A stretch of 64,000 nt of DNA, from NCBI RefSeq assembly GCF_001424345.1, contig NZ_LMPF01000023.1, positions 187,006 to 251,005 of the forward strand, given 5' to 3'. Shown piece by piece: positions 16,726 to 26,095 of the stretch. The stretch is from Burkholderia sp. Leaf177 (GTDB taxonomy: Bacteria > Pseudomonadota > Gammaproteobacteria > Burkholderiales > Burkholderiaceae). Under the pieces are notes generated by a model that did not search any database, had not been told where the DNA came from, and saw nothing but the letters and a program-made list of their open reading frames with translations. Within the stretch, counting starts at the first letter, position 1, and the number at the start of each line of letters is the position of its first letter. The translations under genes were made by a program, and so were the position numbers.

Positions 16726-18666
16726 TCAAGCGACGCGTTTGGTCAGCTTGCCTGCGTTGTGCGCGACATCGTTCTGGACATCGTGCGACACGGCGTCTTT
16801 CAGAAAGCGCTCGCGAATCGACTTGGCGATACCGGCGCCGTCCAGTCCGCATGACGCCAGCAGCTTGACCGGATCGCCATGATCGATAAACACGTCCGGC
16901 AAGCCAAGCTGCAAAACCGGCTTGATGACCGAGCTGGCCAGGAGGCTTTCAACGCAAGCCGAACCCGCGCCGCCCATGATCGCGCCTTCTTCGACGGTCA
17001 CGAGCGCGTCGTGCGTGGCGGCCAGTTCGCGCAGCAAGTCGGCATCGATAGGCTTCACGAACCGCATGTTGGCGACCGTTGCGTCCAGTTCCTCGGCCGC
17101 GGCCAGGGCGGGCGCAACCATGGTGCCGAACGCGAGGATTGCGATGCGCGATCCGGAACCGGCTTTTTGCGTCGATTCACGGCGGACTTCACCCTTGCCG
17201 AGCGGGAACGCCGTCATCTTCTTGACGGTTTTCACACCCGTTCCCGCGCCGCGCGGATAACGCACGGCAGTGGGATTCGGCTGCTGCAATGCCGTGTACA
17301 GCATCTGGCGGCATTCGTTTTCATCGGACGCAGCCATCACGGTCATGTTCGGGATGCAGCGCAGGAACGCCAGATCGTAGTTCCCCGCGTGCGTTGCGCC
17401 ATCCGCGCCGACCAGACCCGCACGGTCGATGGCAAACACCACCGGCAGGTTTTGCAGCGCGACGTCGTGGATCAGCTGGTCGTAGGCACGCTGGAGGAAC
17501 GTGGAGTAGATCGCGACGACCGGGCGCATGCCGTCCGCGGCTAGACCGCCCGCGAAAGTCACGGCGTGCTGCTCGGCAATGCCGACATCGAAATAACGAT
17601 CCGGGAAGCGTTTCTCGAACTCGACCATGCCGGAGCCTTCGCGCATGGCCGGCGTGATGCCTACGACGCGCGAATCCTGCTCGGCCGCGTCGCATAACCA
17701 TTCGCCGAAAACTTGCGTGTACGTTTTCTTCGATGGCACCGTCGACGGCTTGATCCCTTCTGCCGGATTGAACTTGCCGGGACCGTGGTACAGGACCGGA
17801 TCGGCTTCAGCCAGCTTGTAGCCCTGGCCCTTCTTTGTCACGACGTGCAGGAACTGCGGCCCGCGCAATTCCTTGATGTTCTGCAGCGTCGGAATCAGCG
17901 ATTCGAGATCGTGACCATCGATAGGTCCGATGTAATTGAAGCCGAACTCTTCGAACAACGTGGCCGGCACGATCATGCCCTTCGCGTGTTCCTCGAGCTT
18001 GCGGGCGAGATCCAGCATGGGCGGCGCAACGCGCAGAACACGCTCCACGCCGGCGCGCGCTGCCGCGTAGAAACGACCCGACATCAGCCGCGCCAGATGG
18101 CGATTCAGCGCGCCGACGGGCGGCGAGATCGACATGTCGTTGTCGTTCAGGATCACGAGCAGCGGCACGTCGTCGGCAACGCCAGCGTTGTTCATGGCTT
18201 CGAAGGCCATGCCGGCGGTCATGGCGCCGTCGCCGATCACCGCGATGGAATAGCGGTTGTCGCCCTGCAACTTGCTCGCGATCGCCATGCCAAGCGCCGC
18301 CGAAATGGACGTGCTGGAGTGCGCTGTGCCGAAGGTGTCGTATTTCGATTCGCTACGGCGCGGGAAGCCGGAGATCCCGCCCGCCTGACGCAGCGATTTC
18401 ATCTGGTCGCGCCGGCCCGTCAGGATCTTGTGCGGATAAGTCTGGTGGCCGACGTCCCAGACGATGCGATCGTTCGGGGTATCGAAGACGTAATGGAGCG
18501 CGATCGTCAGTTCGACCGTTCCGAGATTCGACGACAAATGCCCGCCCGTCTGCGACACGCTGTCGAGCACGTAAGCACGCAGCTCTTCGGCCAGCGGTTT
18601 TAGTTCGTGGCGGTCCAGCGCTCGCAATGCGGCTGGATCGTCGATGGTTTTCAGCAAGTCGTACAT
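16726..18666 (-). CDS. dxs: 1-deoxy-D-xylulose-5-phosphate synthase
   Basis: A 646-residue thiamine-diphosphate enzyme that condenses pyruvate and glyceraldehyde-3-phosphate, the first step of the MEP isoprenoid pathway. Motifs include WDVGHQTYPHKILTGRRDQM near residue 75-95 and the ThDP-binding GDGAMTAGMAFEAMNNAG. The catalytic Glu is in GIAEQHAVTFAGGLA, followed by the transketolase C-domain. It ends in a short basic tail. It is downstream of ispA on the same strand (85 bp), the common beta-proteobacterial xseB-ispA-dxs order. Confidence 0.97.
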   Translation of the reverse strand: MYDLLKTIDDPAALRALDRHELKPLAEELRAYVLDSVSQTGGHLSSNLGTVELTIALHYVFDTPNDRIVWDVGHQTYPHKILTGRRDQMKSLRQAGGISGFPRRSESKYDTFGTAHSSTSISAALGMAIASKLQGDNRYSIAVIGDGAMTAGMAFEAMNNAGVADDVPLLVILNDNDMSISPPVGALNRHLARLMSGRFYAAARAGVERVLRVAPPMLDLARKLEEHAKGMIVPATLFEEFGFNYIGPIDGHDLESLIPTLQNIKELRGPQFLHVVTKKGQGYKLAEADPVLYHGPGKFNPAEGIKPSTVPSKKTYTQVFGEWLCDAAEQDSRVVGITPAMREGSGMVEFEKRFPDRYFDVGIAEQHAVTFAGGLAADGMRPVVAIYSTFLQRAYDQLIHDVALQNLPVVFAIDRAGLVGADGATHAGNYDLAFLRCIPNMTVMAASDENECRQMLYTALQQPNPTAVRYPRGAGTGVKTVKKMTAFPLGKGEVRRESTQKAGSGSRIAILAFGTMVAPALAAAEELDATVANMRFVKPIDADLLRELAATHDALVTVEEGAIMGGAGSACVESLLASSVIKPVLQLGLPDVFIDHGDPVKLLASCGLDGAGIAKSIRERFLKDAVSHDVQNDVAHNAGKLTKRVA

Positions 18667-18751
18667 CGTCGTCCCATTTAGGAAAACTGGCGAAACCGTT
18701 CAGGTTGCAAGCATCTTGCACGCCCGCCGGTTTCGCGTTTTATCGTATGTT

Positions 18752-19639
18752 TCAGTTCACCCGGTTCACAACCAGGTCGGCCAGTTCGCCCAGTCGGGCG
18801 GCCCGCGGGCCAAACGGCGCTAGTGCAGCATGGGCGTCGCGGCCCAGTTGAGCTGCCAGTTCGCGCGATGCATCGAGTCCGATGATCGACACGTACGTTG
18901 GTTTGTCGTCCTTTGCGTCCTTGCCCGCCGTCTTGCCAAGCGTGGCGGAGTCCGCGGTGACGTCCAGAATGTCATCCACGACCTGGAATGCAAGGCCAAC
19001 TGCAGCCGAATACGCGTCTAGCGCGCTCATGGCGGCAGCATCCGGCGCTTCGCCACAGAGTGCACCCATTCGCACGGCTGCGCGCAACAAAGCGCCGGTT
19101 TTCTTCCGGTGCATGGTTTCAAGTTGCGGGCGCGAAAGCTTGCGGCCGACACTTTCCAGGTCGATAGCCTGGCCACCCGCCATGCCAACCGAACCGCTTG
19201 CAAGCGCCAGTTCCCGCGTGAGCGCGGCCTGCTGGACGGCGCTCAAGCCGTTATTGTCCGCTGTCAGCGCGACGAACGCCTGGGACTGCAGCGCGTCCCC
19301 AACGAGGAGTGCCGTCGCTTCGTCATATTGCACGTGTACCGTTGGTTTTCCGCGACGCAGAGCGTCGTCGTCCATGGCAGGCATGTCGTCATGAACCAGC
19401 GAATACACGTGGATCATCTCGAGCGCCGCGCTCGCGGCATCGAGCGCAGGCGCAGGCGCACCCGTCAGTTCGCCGGCGGCGTGGCACAAGAGCGGGCGCA
19501 CCCGCTTGCCGCCGCCGAGCACGGCGTAACGCATGGCTTCATGCAGCTTCGCGGGCGCGATGTCCGTGCCCGGCAGGTAATGCTCCAGCGCCGTTTCAAC
19601 GCGATCGAGGCTCGCGTGCATCCATTGGTCAAAGGTCAT
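18752..19639 (-). CDS. ispA: Farnesyl diphosphate synthase (short-chain polyprenyl synthase)
   Basis: A 295-residue trans-isoprenyl diphosphate synthase. The first Asp-rich motif is DDMPAMDDD (84-92) and the second is DDILD (222-226); GGGKRVRPLL binds the allylic diphosphate. The residues upstream of the first motif (MIHVYSLVH) fit the farnesyl-chain-length type. Its start codon overlaps the xseB stop (ATGA at 19636-19639), so the two are translationally coupled. It provides C15 units for quinones and undecaprenyl carriers from the MEP pathway begun by dxs next door. Confidence 0.95.
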   Translation of the reverse strand: MTFDQWMHASLDRVETALEHYLPGTDIAPAKLHEAMRYAVLGGGKRVRPLLCHAAGELTGAPAPALDAASAALEMIHVYSLVHDDMPAMDDDALRRGKPTVHVQYDEATALLVGDALQSQAFVALTADNNGLSAVQQAALTRELALASGSVGMAGGQAIDLESVGRKLSRPQLETMHRKKTGALLRAAVRMGALCGEAPDAAAMSALDAYSAAVGLAFQVVDDILDVTADSATLGKTAGKDAKDDKPTYVSIIGLDASRELAAQLGRDAHAALAPFGPRAARLGELADLVVNRVN

Positions 19640-19947
19640 AAGTCGTCCCCGTTATCTGCCGATGTGCCTGCGCCCTGGGTCGCGCGCTGCAGGTCGGCGG
19701 GTAGCGGTTTTAGTGTGTCGCCATCGAGCACGCGAACCTGCTGCTCGACCTTTTCTAGTTGTTGCTGGCAAAAGCCGACGAGCGCAGCGCCACGGCGATA
19801 CGCGGCAAGCGACTCTTCGAGGCTCAGCGTGCCGCCTTCCATACGTGCTACAAGCCCTTCCAGCTCGGCTAGCGCCGATTCGTAGTTCTCTGGAAGCGGT
19901 GCGTTGTCCGCACTCGCCGAGCCTTCCTGCATTGCGGTTTTCGCCAT
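19636..19947 (-). CDS. xseB: Exodeoxyribonuclease VII small subunit
   Basis: A 103-residue XseB. The diagnostic core is YESALAELEGLVARMEGGTLSLEESLAAYRRG, followed by LVGFCQQQLEKVEQQVRVL. Several small subunits bind each XseA to form the single-strand exonuclease. The large subunit is not in the window. The start could also be the Met at codon 6 (19932). It overlaps ispA by four bases. Confidence 0.95.
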   Translation of the reverse strand: MAKTAMQEGSASADNAPLPENYESALAELEGLVARMEGGTLSLEESLAAYRRGAALVGFCQQQLEKVEQQVRVLDGDTLKPLPADLQRATQGAGTSADNGDDL

Positions 19948-20244
19948 GAATCGTGGGTGTGATGTCTGTTTTCGGGAAACAAGTCGGACATTCTACGGCA
20001 AAAGCGGCTTTTCCGGCCTCCACCATGCGCTCACCCGCGCCTATGGCGCGTCCCAGACTTTCATCGCTCATCTCAAAAAATCTCGAAACTCCCGCAAATG
20101 CCCGGAACTCTGCGCCGGGATTTGACCCAAAACAAGTCCTCGGGCGCCCCATTGAAAGGGTTTTCGTTATAATTCGCGGTCTCCCTAAATCGAATTTTCG
20201 ATGGTTGGGTTGTTCACTGCTTTCACGTCTTCACGGGAGTGGGA
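19948..20244. other. Divergent intergenic region between xseB and the Rieske gene
   Basis: About 300 bases with no supported gene. A perfect TATAAT occurs at 20168-20173, 71 bp before the Rieske start codon, but no -35 box at normal spacing was found (a TTGAAA is only 10 bp away). Confidence 0.5.
20168..20173 (+). promoter_or_regulatory. Candidate -10 box of the Rieske oxygenase gene
   Basis: A perfect TATAAT lies upstream of the gene at 20245. The -35 region is poor, so an activator or another sigma factor contact may be needed. Confidence 0.35.
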
Positions 20245-21351
20245 ATGTCCAATCTGAGCAATGCATTGCAACTGAACGCAATCCACAGCCAGTTGCCAGT
20301 CACGGCTTACTTTGACGAAGCGCTTCTCAAGCGCGAAATCGACACGCTTTTCAAGCACGGTCCACGCTATATCGGCCACGAACTCATGGTGCCCGACGCG
20401 GGAAATTATTTTGCTTTGCCCGGCGAGGGCGAAGGGCGTCTGCTCGTCCGCAACAAACAGGACGAAATCGAACTGCTGTCCAATGTCTGCCGGCATCGCC
20501 AGGCCATCATGCTGAATGGACGCGGCACGGCGGAGAACATCGTGTGTCCGTTGCACCGGTGGACGTACGATCTCGACGGCCAGTTGCTCGGCGCGCCGCA
20601 TTTCGCCGATAAACCTTGCCTGAACCTCGGCAAATCGCCTCTGCAGAACTGGCAAGGCCTGCTATTCGAAGCGAGCGGACGCAATGTTGCGGCCGATCTC
20701 GCCCGACTTGGGCCGGCCAAACATTTCGACTTTTCGGGCTTCATGTTTGATCACGTCGAAGTGCACGAATGCAATTACAACTGGAAGAGTTTTATCGAGG
20801 TGTATCTCGAGGACTATCACGTCGCGCCGTTCCATCCGGGCCTGGGAAGTTTTGTTTCCTGCGACGACCTGACCTGGGAATTCGGCGACTGGTATAGCGT
20901 GCAGACAGTTGGCGTGCACAAGAATCTGGAGAAGCCGGGCAGTCCCACGTACCGTAAATGGCACGACGAGGTGCTCCGTTTCCGCGACGGCAAGATGCCG
21001 GAGTTTGGCGCGATCTGGATGGTGTACTACCCGGGCATCATGATCGAGTGGTATCCGCACGTGCTCGTGGTGTCGTGGCTGATTCCGCAAGGGCCGCAGA
21101 AGACTACGAACATCGTCGAGTTTTATTATCCTGAAGAAATCGCGTTGTTCGAGCGTGAGTTTATTGAAGCTGAGCGGGCGGCGTATCTGGAAACCGCGCG
21201 CGAGGACGATGAAATCGCCGAACGCATGGACGCAGGACGGCGCGCACTGATGAATCGGGGCGAGTCGCAAGTCGGCCCGTATCAAAGCCCGATGGAATCA
21301 GGCATGCAGCATTTTCATGAGTTCTTGCGCCAGCAACTGGGCGAGATTTGA
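20245..21351 (+). CDS. Aromatic ring-hydroxylating dioxygenase, alpha subunit (Rieske type)
   Basis: A 368-residue Rieske non-heme iron oxygenase. The [2Fe-2S] ligands are in CRH (SNVCRHRQAIM) and CPLHRW, about 18 residues apart. The catalytic domain carries the mononuclear iron motif in EVYLEDYHVAPFHPG (Asp, two His). The substrate is not predictable. There is no beta subunit, ferredoxin or reductase gene beside it, so partners must be elsewhere. ATG at 20245 has GGGAGTGG close upstream. It ends at a clean intrinsic terminator. Confidence 0.9.
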   Translation: MSNLSNALQLNAIHSQLPVTAYFDEALLKREIDTLFKHGPRYIGHELMVPDAGNYFALPGEGEGRLLVRNKQDEIELLSNVCRHRQAIMLNGRGTAENIVCPLHRWTYDLDGQLLGAPHFADKPCLNLGKSPLQNWQGLLFEASGRNVAADLARLGPAKHFDFSGFMFDHVEVHECNYNWKSFIEVYLEDYHVAPFHPGLGSFVSCDDLTWEFGDWYSVQTVGVHKNLEKPGSPTYRKWHDEVLRFRDGKMPEFGAIWMVYYPGIMIEWYPHVLVVSWLIPQGPQKTTNIVEFYYPEEIALFEREFIEAERAAYLETAREDDEIAERMDAGRRALMNRGESQVGPYQSPMESGMQHFHEFLRQQLGEI

Positions 21352-21377
21352 AGATGCAAGTTGTGACCGTTGAACGA

Positions 21378-21409
21378 AGAATGCCCATCGATTGATGGGC
21401 ATTTTTTTG
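21378..21409 (+). terminator. Intrinsic terminator of the Rieske gene
   Basis: A 9-bp perfect stem (ATGCCCATC / GATGGGCAT) with a GATT loop is followed by seven T. It also lies just past the stop of the convergent gene at 21416. Confidence 0.9.
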
Positions 21410-21415
21410 CCGCGG

Positions 21416-22303
21416 TTAGAACAGCGCGGTCTGCAGCGGCGCACGATGTTCATGAACCTTCAAGATGCGGAAATCCGTTTTAAGCGCACCATCGGCAATG
21501 GTTTGTATGTGTTGAAGATCCACAACCAGCACGTCACCCTTTCCAAAGCGTTCGCCTGCATTGACTTTCGCAAGGAAATCGCCATCGTCCATCGACGTAA
21601 AAAACGCTGACTGGCCGTCGTTCACGCGCCACTTGTTCTGATCCTTGAATGTTACAGACTCGATCTGGAGCAGCTTTCGACCGGTAAAGTCGGAGACCAC
21701 CTCTTCCCGCGTGTCGGCAAACGCAAACGCTGGCAACTCTTCCTGGTCAATGTCCAGATCGATGTCGTTGCCGCGGACCACTCCGAAGCTCGTTATGCCC
21801 TCGCGTTCGAGCGGCGACAACATCTGCTGCAAAAATACTCTCACTGCCCGCGTTTTATAGAGCCGCAGCACCGGTCCCGATACCTCGATGACTTCGGTTT
21901 CCGTCATCCAGACAGTGCAAGACTCGCCGTCGACCTCGACGTGCTTGGGCCGACGACCTCGCAGCTTTCGTAGAAAACCAATCAGACCGCCGCCGCCGAC
22001 GAGTCCCACTACAGCAAGAATCGCCGACGCATTGGAGACAGCCGTCGCGGTGGAGCTTGCAAACATGTCGCGCAACTGCGCAACTAACGCTTGCATGAAG
22101 ATCAGCTCGATCTCGAACGACCCCGATTTGAAATTTCCTTTGACCTCGACGCGAACCTCCGCAGACGTTCCGTTCAACTCCGTATTAGCCGCGGAGAATA
22201 GATCGGCTATTGCGATCAGCGCTGGTGCGAGATCGCGAACGTTCATCCGATGCTCATCGAGCGCCGGGCCGTCGTACACAACGTGGAATTGTTCGTGGTT
22301 GCT
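21416..22303 (-). CDS. Unrecognised protein with one internal membrane segment
   Basis: A 295-residue protein starting MSNHEQFHVVYDGPALDEHR. Residues 1-90 look like a soluble alpha/beta domain (DLAPALIAIADLFSAANTEL and RVEVKGNFKSGSFEIELIFM). One strongly hydrophobic Gly/Val/Ala-rich segment follows (ASAILAVVGLVGGGGLIGFL) and a basic stop-transfer-like KLRGRRPK. The larger C-terminal part (about 165 residues) is acidic and soluble. No catalytic motif or family is recognised. The gene stands alone, between the Rieske gene and a long non-coding gap. A further-upstream start at 22366 is possible. Confidence 0.7.
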   Translation of the reverse strand, partial: SNHEQFHVVYDGPALDEHRMNVRDLAPALIAIADLFSAANTELNGTSAEVRVEVKGNFKSGSFEIELIFMQALVAQLRDMFASSTATAVSNASAILAVVGLVGGGGLIGFLRKLRGRRPKHVEVDGESCTVWMTETEVIEVSGPVLRLYKTRAVRVFLQQMLSPLEREGITSFGVVRGNDIDLDIDQEELPAFAFADTREEVVSDFTGRKLLQIESVTFKDQNKWRVNDGQSAFFTSMDDGDFLAKVNAGERFGKGDVLVVDLQHIQTIADGALKTDFRILKVHEHRAPLQTALF

Positions 22304-22678
22304 CATTGGACCGGAGTTTATAACGGGCAAGGCGGGGAGGCCGTATGATTTTGTCGCCATGCGCAATCCTTGGATTTCGGCCGATAAGGCAGCGGGAAGT
22401 GCAACGCTGCGTGACCAACCATACTGGCGACACGCTGCACTTCATGACACGCGAAACGTCCTAATTCAGGGTCGATTTTTACTAATACCAGTTGAGAATT
22501 AAGGCATCGCGCGAGGTCGGGCGAGAGACACCGTTCTTCCGCCATTCGCGACAATGAATGGCGATAAGCACAACAGTCGCGCGTTTTTTGTTTAGACTTG
22601 AATTTCACTTTTCGCCGCGCGCGATATGCCATTCAAAGCATTCATAAGCTAAAGCGCCGCGTTGCCTCAGGAGTCGTC
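22304..22678. other. Intergenic region without a recognised gene
   Basis: About 375 bases between the orphan gene and the sulfurtransferase. ORFs on both strands read as Arg/Cys-rich shadow peptides without ribosome sites. The part 22460-22590 is more AT-rich than its flanks and may hold promoters for both divergent genes. Confidence 0.45.
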
Positions 22679-23548
22679 ATGCCCCACACCCACTACACCA
22701 CGCTTATTTCCGCGGCCAACCTCGTCGAGCGGATTGCCGCTGCGCCTGGCAGCGTGTTTATGGTCGATTGCCGCTTCGACCTGGCCGCGCCCGAAGCCGG
22801 CGAAGCCGCTTATGCCGCAGGACATATCCCGGGCGCGCATTATTTGAATCTCGATCGCGACTTGTCCGGCGCCAAGACCGGAAAGAACGGCCGTCACCCG
22901 TTGCCGGAGCGTGCAGCGTTCGTCGCCAGGCTCAAGAAAACTGGCTTGAACGAAGGCCAGCAAGTCGTCGCTTATGACGCTCAAGGCGGCATGTACGCGT
23001 CGCGTCTCTGGTGGCTGTTGCGCTGGCTCGGCCACGATTCCGTCGCGCTGCTCGACGGCGGTCTGCAAGCGTGGCAGGCGGCCGGGCAACCGCTGGATTC
23101 TGCAACGCCGTCCGCTTCGACGGGAACGTTCAAGGCGGCCGCACCGCTGTCGGTGACTATCGATGCAGATAGCCTGCTGCGCAATATCGATACACACGAG
23201 CGCGTGGTGATCGATGCTCGCGCGGCCGACCGGTATCGCGGAGAAAACGAGACGCTCGATGCCGTCGGCGGTCATATTCCCGGCGCGTTGAACCGGTTTT
23301 TCAAAGACAACCTGACCGTCGATGGCCGCTTCAAGACGGCGCACGAATTGCGCGAGACGTTCGGCGCGCTCATCGGCGCAATGCAGCCGGATCGCGTGGT
23401 GTTGCAATGCGGATCGGGCGTAACGGCATGCCATAACGCGCTGGCGATGGAAATCGCCGGCTTTCACGGCGCGGCGTTGTATCCGGGATCGTGGAGCGAA
23501 TGGAGTTCGGACGCGTCGCGGCCCGTGGCGACCGGCGCGACAGCATAA
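22679..23548 (+). CDS. sseA: Two-domain sulfurtransferase (rhodanese/MPST type)
   Basis: A 289-residue protein of two rhodanese domains. The N-terminal one is inactive; the C-terminal one carries the active-site loop CGSGVTAC with catalytic Cys244. That loop is shared by 3-mercaptopyruvate and thiosulfate sulfurtransferases, so the donor is uncertain. ATG at 22679 has CAGGAG 6-7 bases upstream, and the protein begins MPHTHYTTLISAANL; the longer frame adds a basic shadow peptide. It converges on the dienelactone hydrolase-like gene. Confidence 0.9.
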   Translation: MPHTHYTTLISAANLVERIAAAPGSVFMVDCRFDLAAPEAGEAAYAAGHIPGAHYLNLDRDLSGAKTGKNGRHPLPERAAFVARLKKTGLNEGQQVVAYDAQGGMYASRLWWLLRWLGHDSVALLDGGLQAWQAAGQPLDSATPSASTGTFKAAAPLSVTIDADSLLRNIDTHERVVIDARAADRYRGENETLDAVGGHIPGALNRFFKDNLTVDGRFKTAHELRETFGALIGAMQPDRVVLQCGSGVTACHNALAMEIAGFHGAALYPGSWSEWSSDASRPVATGATA

Positions 23549-23580
23549 AAACTAGCCGTGCCGAGGCGTGGGCTACGAAG

Positions 23581-24456
23581 TTACTTGACCCCGTGGTCCT
23601 TGAACCACGCAACCGCGCGCTTCCAGCCATCTTCGGCATCGGCTTTGCGATAACTCGGCCGGTAATCGGCGAAAAACGCGTGCGGCGCGTCGTCGTAGAC
23701 AACGAATTGCGAGCCGCGCGCGACCTGTGGCCCAGTCGCGATCGCCTCTTTCATTTGCGCGAGCGTGTCCTGCGGAATGCTTTGATCGAGCTTGCCGTAT
23801 AACCCCAAAACCGGCGCCTTCAAATTGGCAGCAAGGTCGAGCGGATTCGCGGGATTGTTCGCGGTTTTCGCGCCGACAACGCGTCCGTACCACGCGACCG
23901 CCGCCTTGATCCGCGGATTGCGCTCGGCATAAAGCCACGTGATCCGGCCGCCCCAGCAGAAACCCGTGATTCCGAGCCGGTTCAGGTCGCCGCCATGCTC
24001 GCCCGCCCATGCCACGGTCGAATCGATATCCGATAAAACCTGATCGTCCGGCACCTTGGAGACAAGCTGGTCGTTGAGTTGCTGCATCGACGGATATTTG
24101 GATGCGTCGCCTTCACGCACGTAGAGATCGGGCGCGACCGCCAGATAACCGAGCTTGGCGAAGCGGCGGCAGACATCGGCGATATGTTCGTGAACGCCGA
24201 AGATTTCGTGAATCACGATAATCACCGGCAAGTGCGTCTTGCCTTTCGGCTGCGCGCGATAAGCCGGCACGAGCGTGCCGTCCGCGGCCTTGAATCCGAC
24301 GGGGCCGGCTTCGAGACCGTCGCTGTCGGTGATGATGGTTTGCGCCGAAACCGGCAAGACGCAGGCGGCAAAACCGCTGCCGACGGCCGCCTTGATGAAC
24401 GTGCGTCGGTTGAATGGAACATGCGGAACGAGGCTGTCGATTTCAGGCGTAAGCAT
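23581..24456 (-). CDS. Tat-exported dienelactone hydrolase-family protein
   Basis: A 291-residue alpha/beta hydrolase. The nucleophile is Cys167 in GFCWGG, the dienelactone hydrolase pattern, with HEIFGVHEHIADVCRRFA earlier and the late His in YDDAPHAFF. The N-terminus holds a twin-arginine signal (NRRTFIKAAVGSGFAA, Arg17-18), so it should be exported folded to the periplasm. ATG at 24456 is chosen because GGAG precedes it; the longer frame adds an unrelated peptide. The substrate is unknown. Confidence 0.88.
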   Translation of the reverse strand: MLTPEIDSLVPHVPFNRRTFIKAAVGSGFAACVLPVSAQTIITDSDGLEAGPVGFKAADGTLVPAYRAQPKGKTHLPVIIVIHEIFGVHEHIADVCRRFAKLGYLAVAPDLYVREGDASKYPSMQQLNDQLVSKVPDDQVLSDIDSTVAWAGEHGGDLNRLGITGFCWGGRITWLYAERNPRIKAAVAWYGRVVGAKTANNPANPLDLAANLKAPVLGLYGKLDQSIPQDTLAQMKEAIATGPQVARGSQFVVYDDAPHAFFADYRPSYRKADAEDGWKRAVAWFKDHGVK

Positions 24457-24704
24457 GCAGAGCTCCAGCGGCGTGAGGCCGCAAGAGGATGGCCGGCGGC
24501 GAGCAGTAAGCAAGCAGTAACGCGCCGGTCCATCCAGAACGGGTACGCCCCGATGTCCGGTCAAGCGCCGGACATCGAGGCACGGCAAGGACTTCGACTA
24601 CGACCGCGCCTTGAACGAACCGCTTCCAAAGCGTGCCGCTCATTCTAAACAGCTTTATGCTGCATGCTCAGTTCGGCTTCAGGCTGGTCAAATCAATCGA
24701 TGAA

Positions 24705-26063
24705 TCAGTGCAGCTTGACGCGCGGCGCGGTGGAACGCCGCAACCAGTGCGCAATGGTGTCCAGCGCCATGCGCGCCCAGCCATGCAACGCGGCAATGTG
24801 CATGCGGTAAAGCGACTGGTACATGAACCGCGCGAAGAGTCCTTCTATCAGCATGTTCCCGCCAATCAACCCGCCCATCAGGCTGCCGACCGCGCTGAAG
24901 TGTCCGAGCGACACGAGCGACCCGAAATCGCGATACGTGTATTCCGGCAACGGCTTGTCTTCCAGCCTGCGTTCCATCGATCGCAGCAAAAAGCTGGCTT
25001 GCTGATGCGCGGCTTGCGCACGCGGCGGCACGGTGCGCCCTTCTTTCTCGCCGCCCGGCCAAGCGCACGCCGCGCAATCGCCGATGGCGAACACGTTGTC
25101 GTCGATCTCAGTTTGCAGCGTACGGCGCACGATGAGCTGACCGAGACGATTGATCGGAAGTCCATCGAGTTGGGACAACACAGCCGGCGCGCGAATCCCG
25201 GCGGCCCACACCGTCAGATCCGCCGCGACGGTCTTGCCGCTCGCCGTGCGGATTGAATCGCGCGACACTTCGGCCACTGTCTCGCCGGTCATCAGCTTGA
25301 CGCCGAGTTTGCCCAGCAATTCGGCGGTCGCCGTGGACACGCGTTCAGGCAGCGCGGGCAGAATCCGCGGTCCTGCTTCAATCAACACAATGCCGATATC
25401 GTTTTTTGGGTCGAGTTTGTGCAGCCCGTACGCGTGCAAAACTTGCGCCGTATTGCGCAATTCCGCCGATAACTCCACGCCCGTCGCACCGCCGCCAACA
25501 ATCGCGACCTGGATGCGCGGTTCCCTGGTGGCGGCGTCGGCGGGATTCAGCGTCGCCGGATCGGGCGCCCTATATTCCGCGCGAATACACGCCGCGATCA
25601 ACCGTTTGCGGAACAACTCGGCCTGATCGACGGTATCGAGCGCGAGCGAATTTTCCTGCGCGCCCTGCACGCCGAAAAACGCCGTCGTGCTGCCAATAGC
25701 CACAATCAACGTGTCGTATTCCAGATCGCGTTGCGGTAACAGTTCGCCGGCTTCGTCGTCGAGAAGCGGACCGAGCGTCACCTTCTTCGCCGTGCGGTCG
25801 ATGCCCAGCAAATCGCCCTGCTGGAACTCGAATCCGTGCCAGCGCGCCTGCGCCGCATACGGCAATTCCTGCGAGAACGGATCGAGGCTGCCCGCCGCGA
25901 CTTCATGCAGCAAGGGCTTCCAGATATGCGTGGATTTCCGGTCGACAAGCGTCACTTGCGCACGCGCCGTGCGCTTGCCGTCGGCGCTGCCGAATTTGTC
26001 GCCCAGACGCGTAGCGAGTTCAAGCCCGCCCGCCCCGCCGCCGACGATTATGAAGCGATGCAT
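24705..26063 (-). CDS. ndh: Type II NADH dehydrogenase
   Basis: A 452-residue FAD enzyme oxidising NADH and reducing quinone without proton pumping. Motifs: IIVGGGAGGLELATRLG (FAD), VAIVGGGATGVELSAEL (NADH), and DNVFAIGDCAACAW (FAD tail). The C-terminus is amphipathic (FARFMYQSLYRMHIAALHG) and should anchor it to the inner face of the cytoplasmic membrane. GGAGG lies 5 bases before the ATG. It follows polA by 32 bp and may be co-transcribed with it. Confidence 0.92.
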   Translation of the reverse strand: MHRFIIVGGGAGGLELATRLGDKFGSADGKRTARAQVTLVDRKSTHIWKPLLHEVAAGSLDPFSQELPYAAQARWHGFEFQQGDLLGIDRTAKKVTLGPLLDDEAGELLPQRDLEYDTLIVAIGSTTAFFGVQGAQENSLALDTVDQAELFRKRLIAACIRAEYRAPDPATLNPADAATREPRIQVAIVGGGATGVELSAELRNTAQVLHAYGLHKLDPKNDIGIVLIEAGPRILPALPERVSTATAELLGKLGVKLMTGETVAEVSRDSIRTASGKTVAADLTVWAAGIRAPAVLSQLDGLPINRLGQLIVRRTLQTEIDDNVFAIGDCAACAWPGGEKEGRTVPPRAQAAHQQASFLLRSMERRLEDKPLPEYTYRDFGSLVSLGHFSAVGSLMGGLIGGNMLIEGLFARFMYQSLYRMHIAALHGWARMALDTIAHWLRRSTAPRVKLH

Positions 26064-26095
26064 TCAACCTCCGTTGTGACGCAACCAAAACCTGC

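Noticed and set aside
20152..20173. TTGAAA with TATAAT as a sigma-70 promoter
   Set aside because: The spacing is only 10 bp, too short for a normal -35/-10 pair; only the -10 is kept as a weak candidate.
22318..22632. 104-codon minus-strand ORF between the orphan gene and sseA
   Set aside because: Cys/Arg/His-rich composition typical of non-coding frames, overlaps the start of the better-supported gene at 21416-22303.
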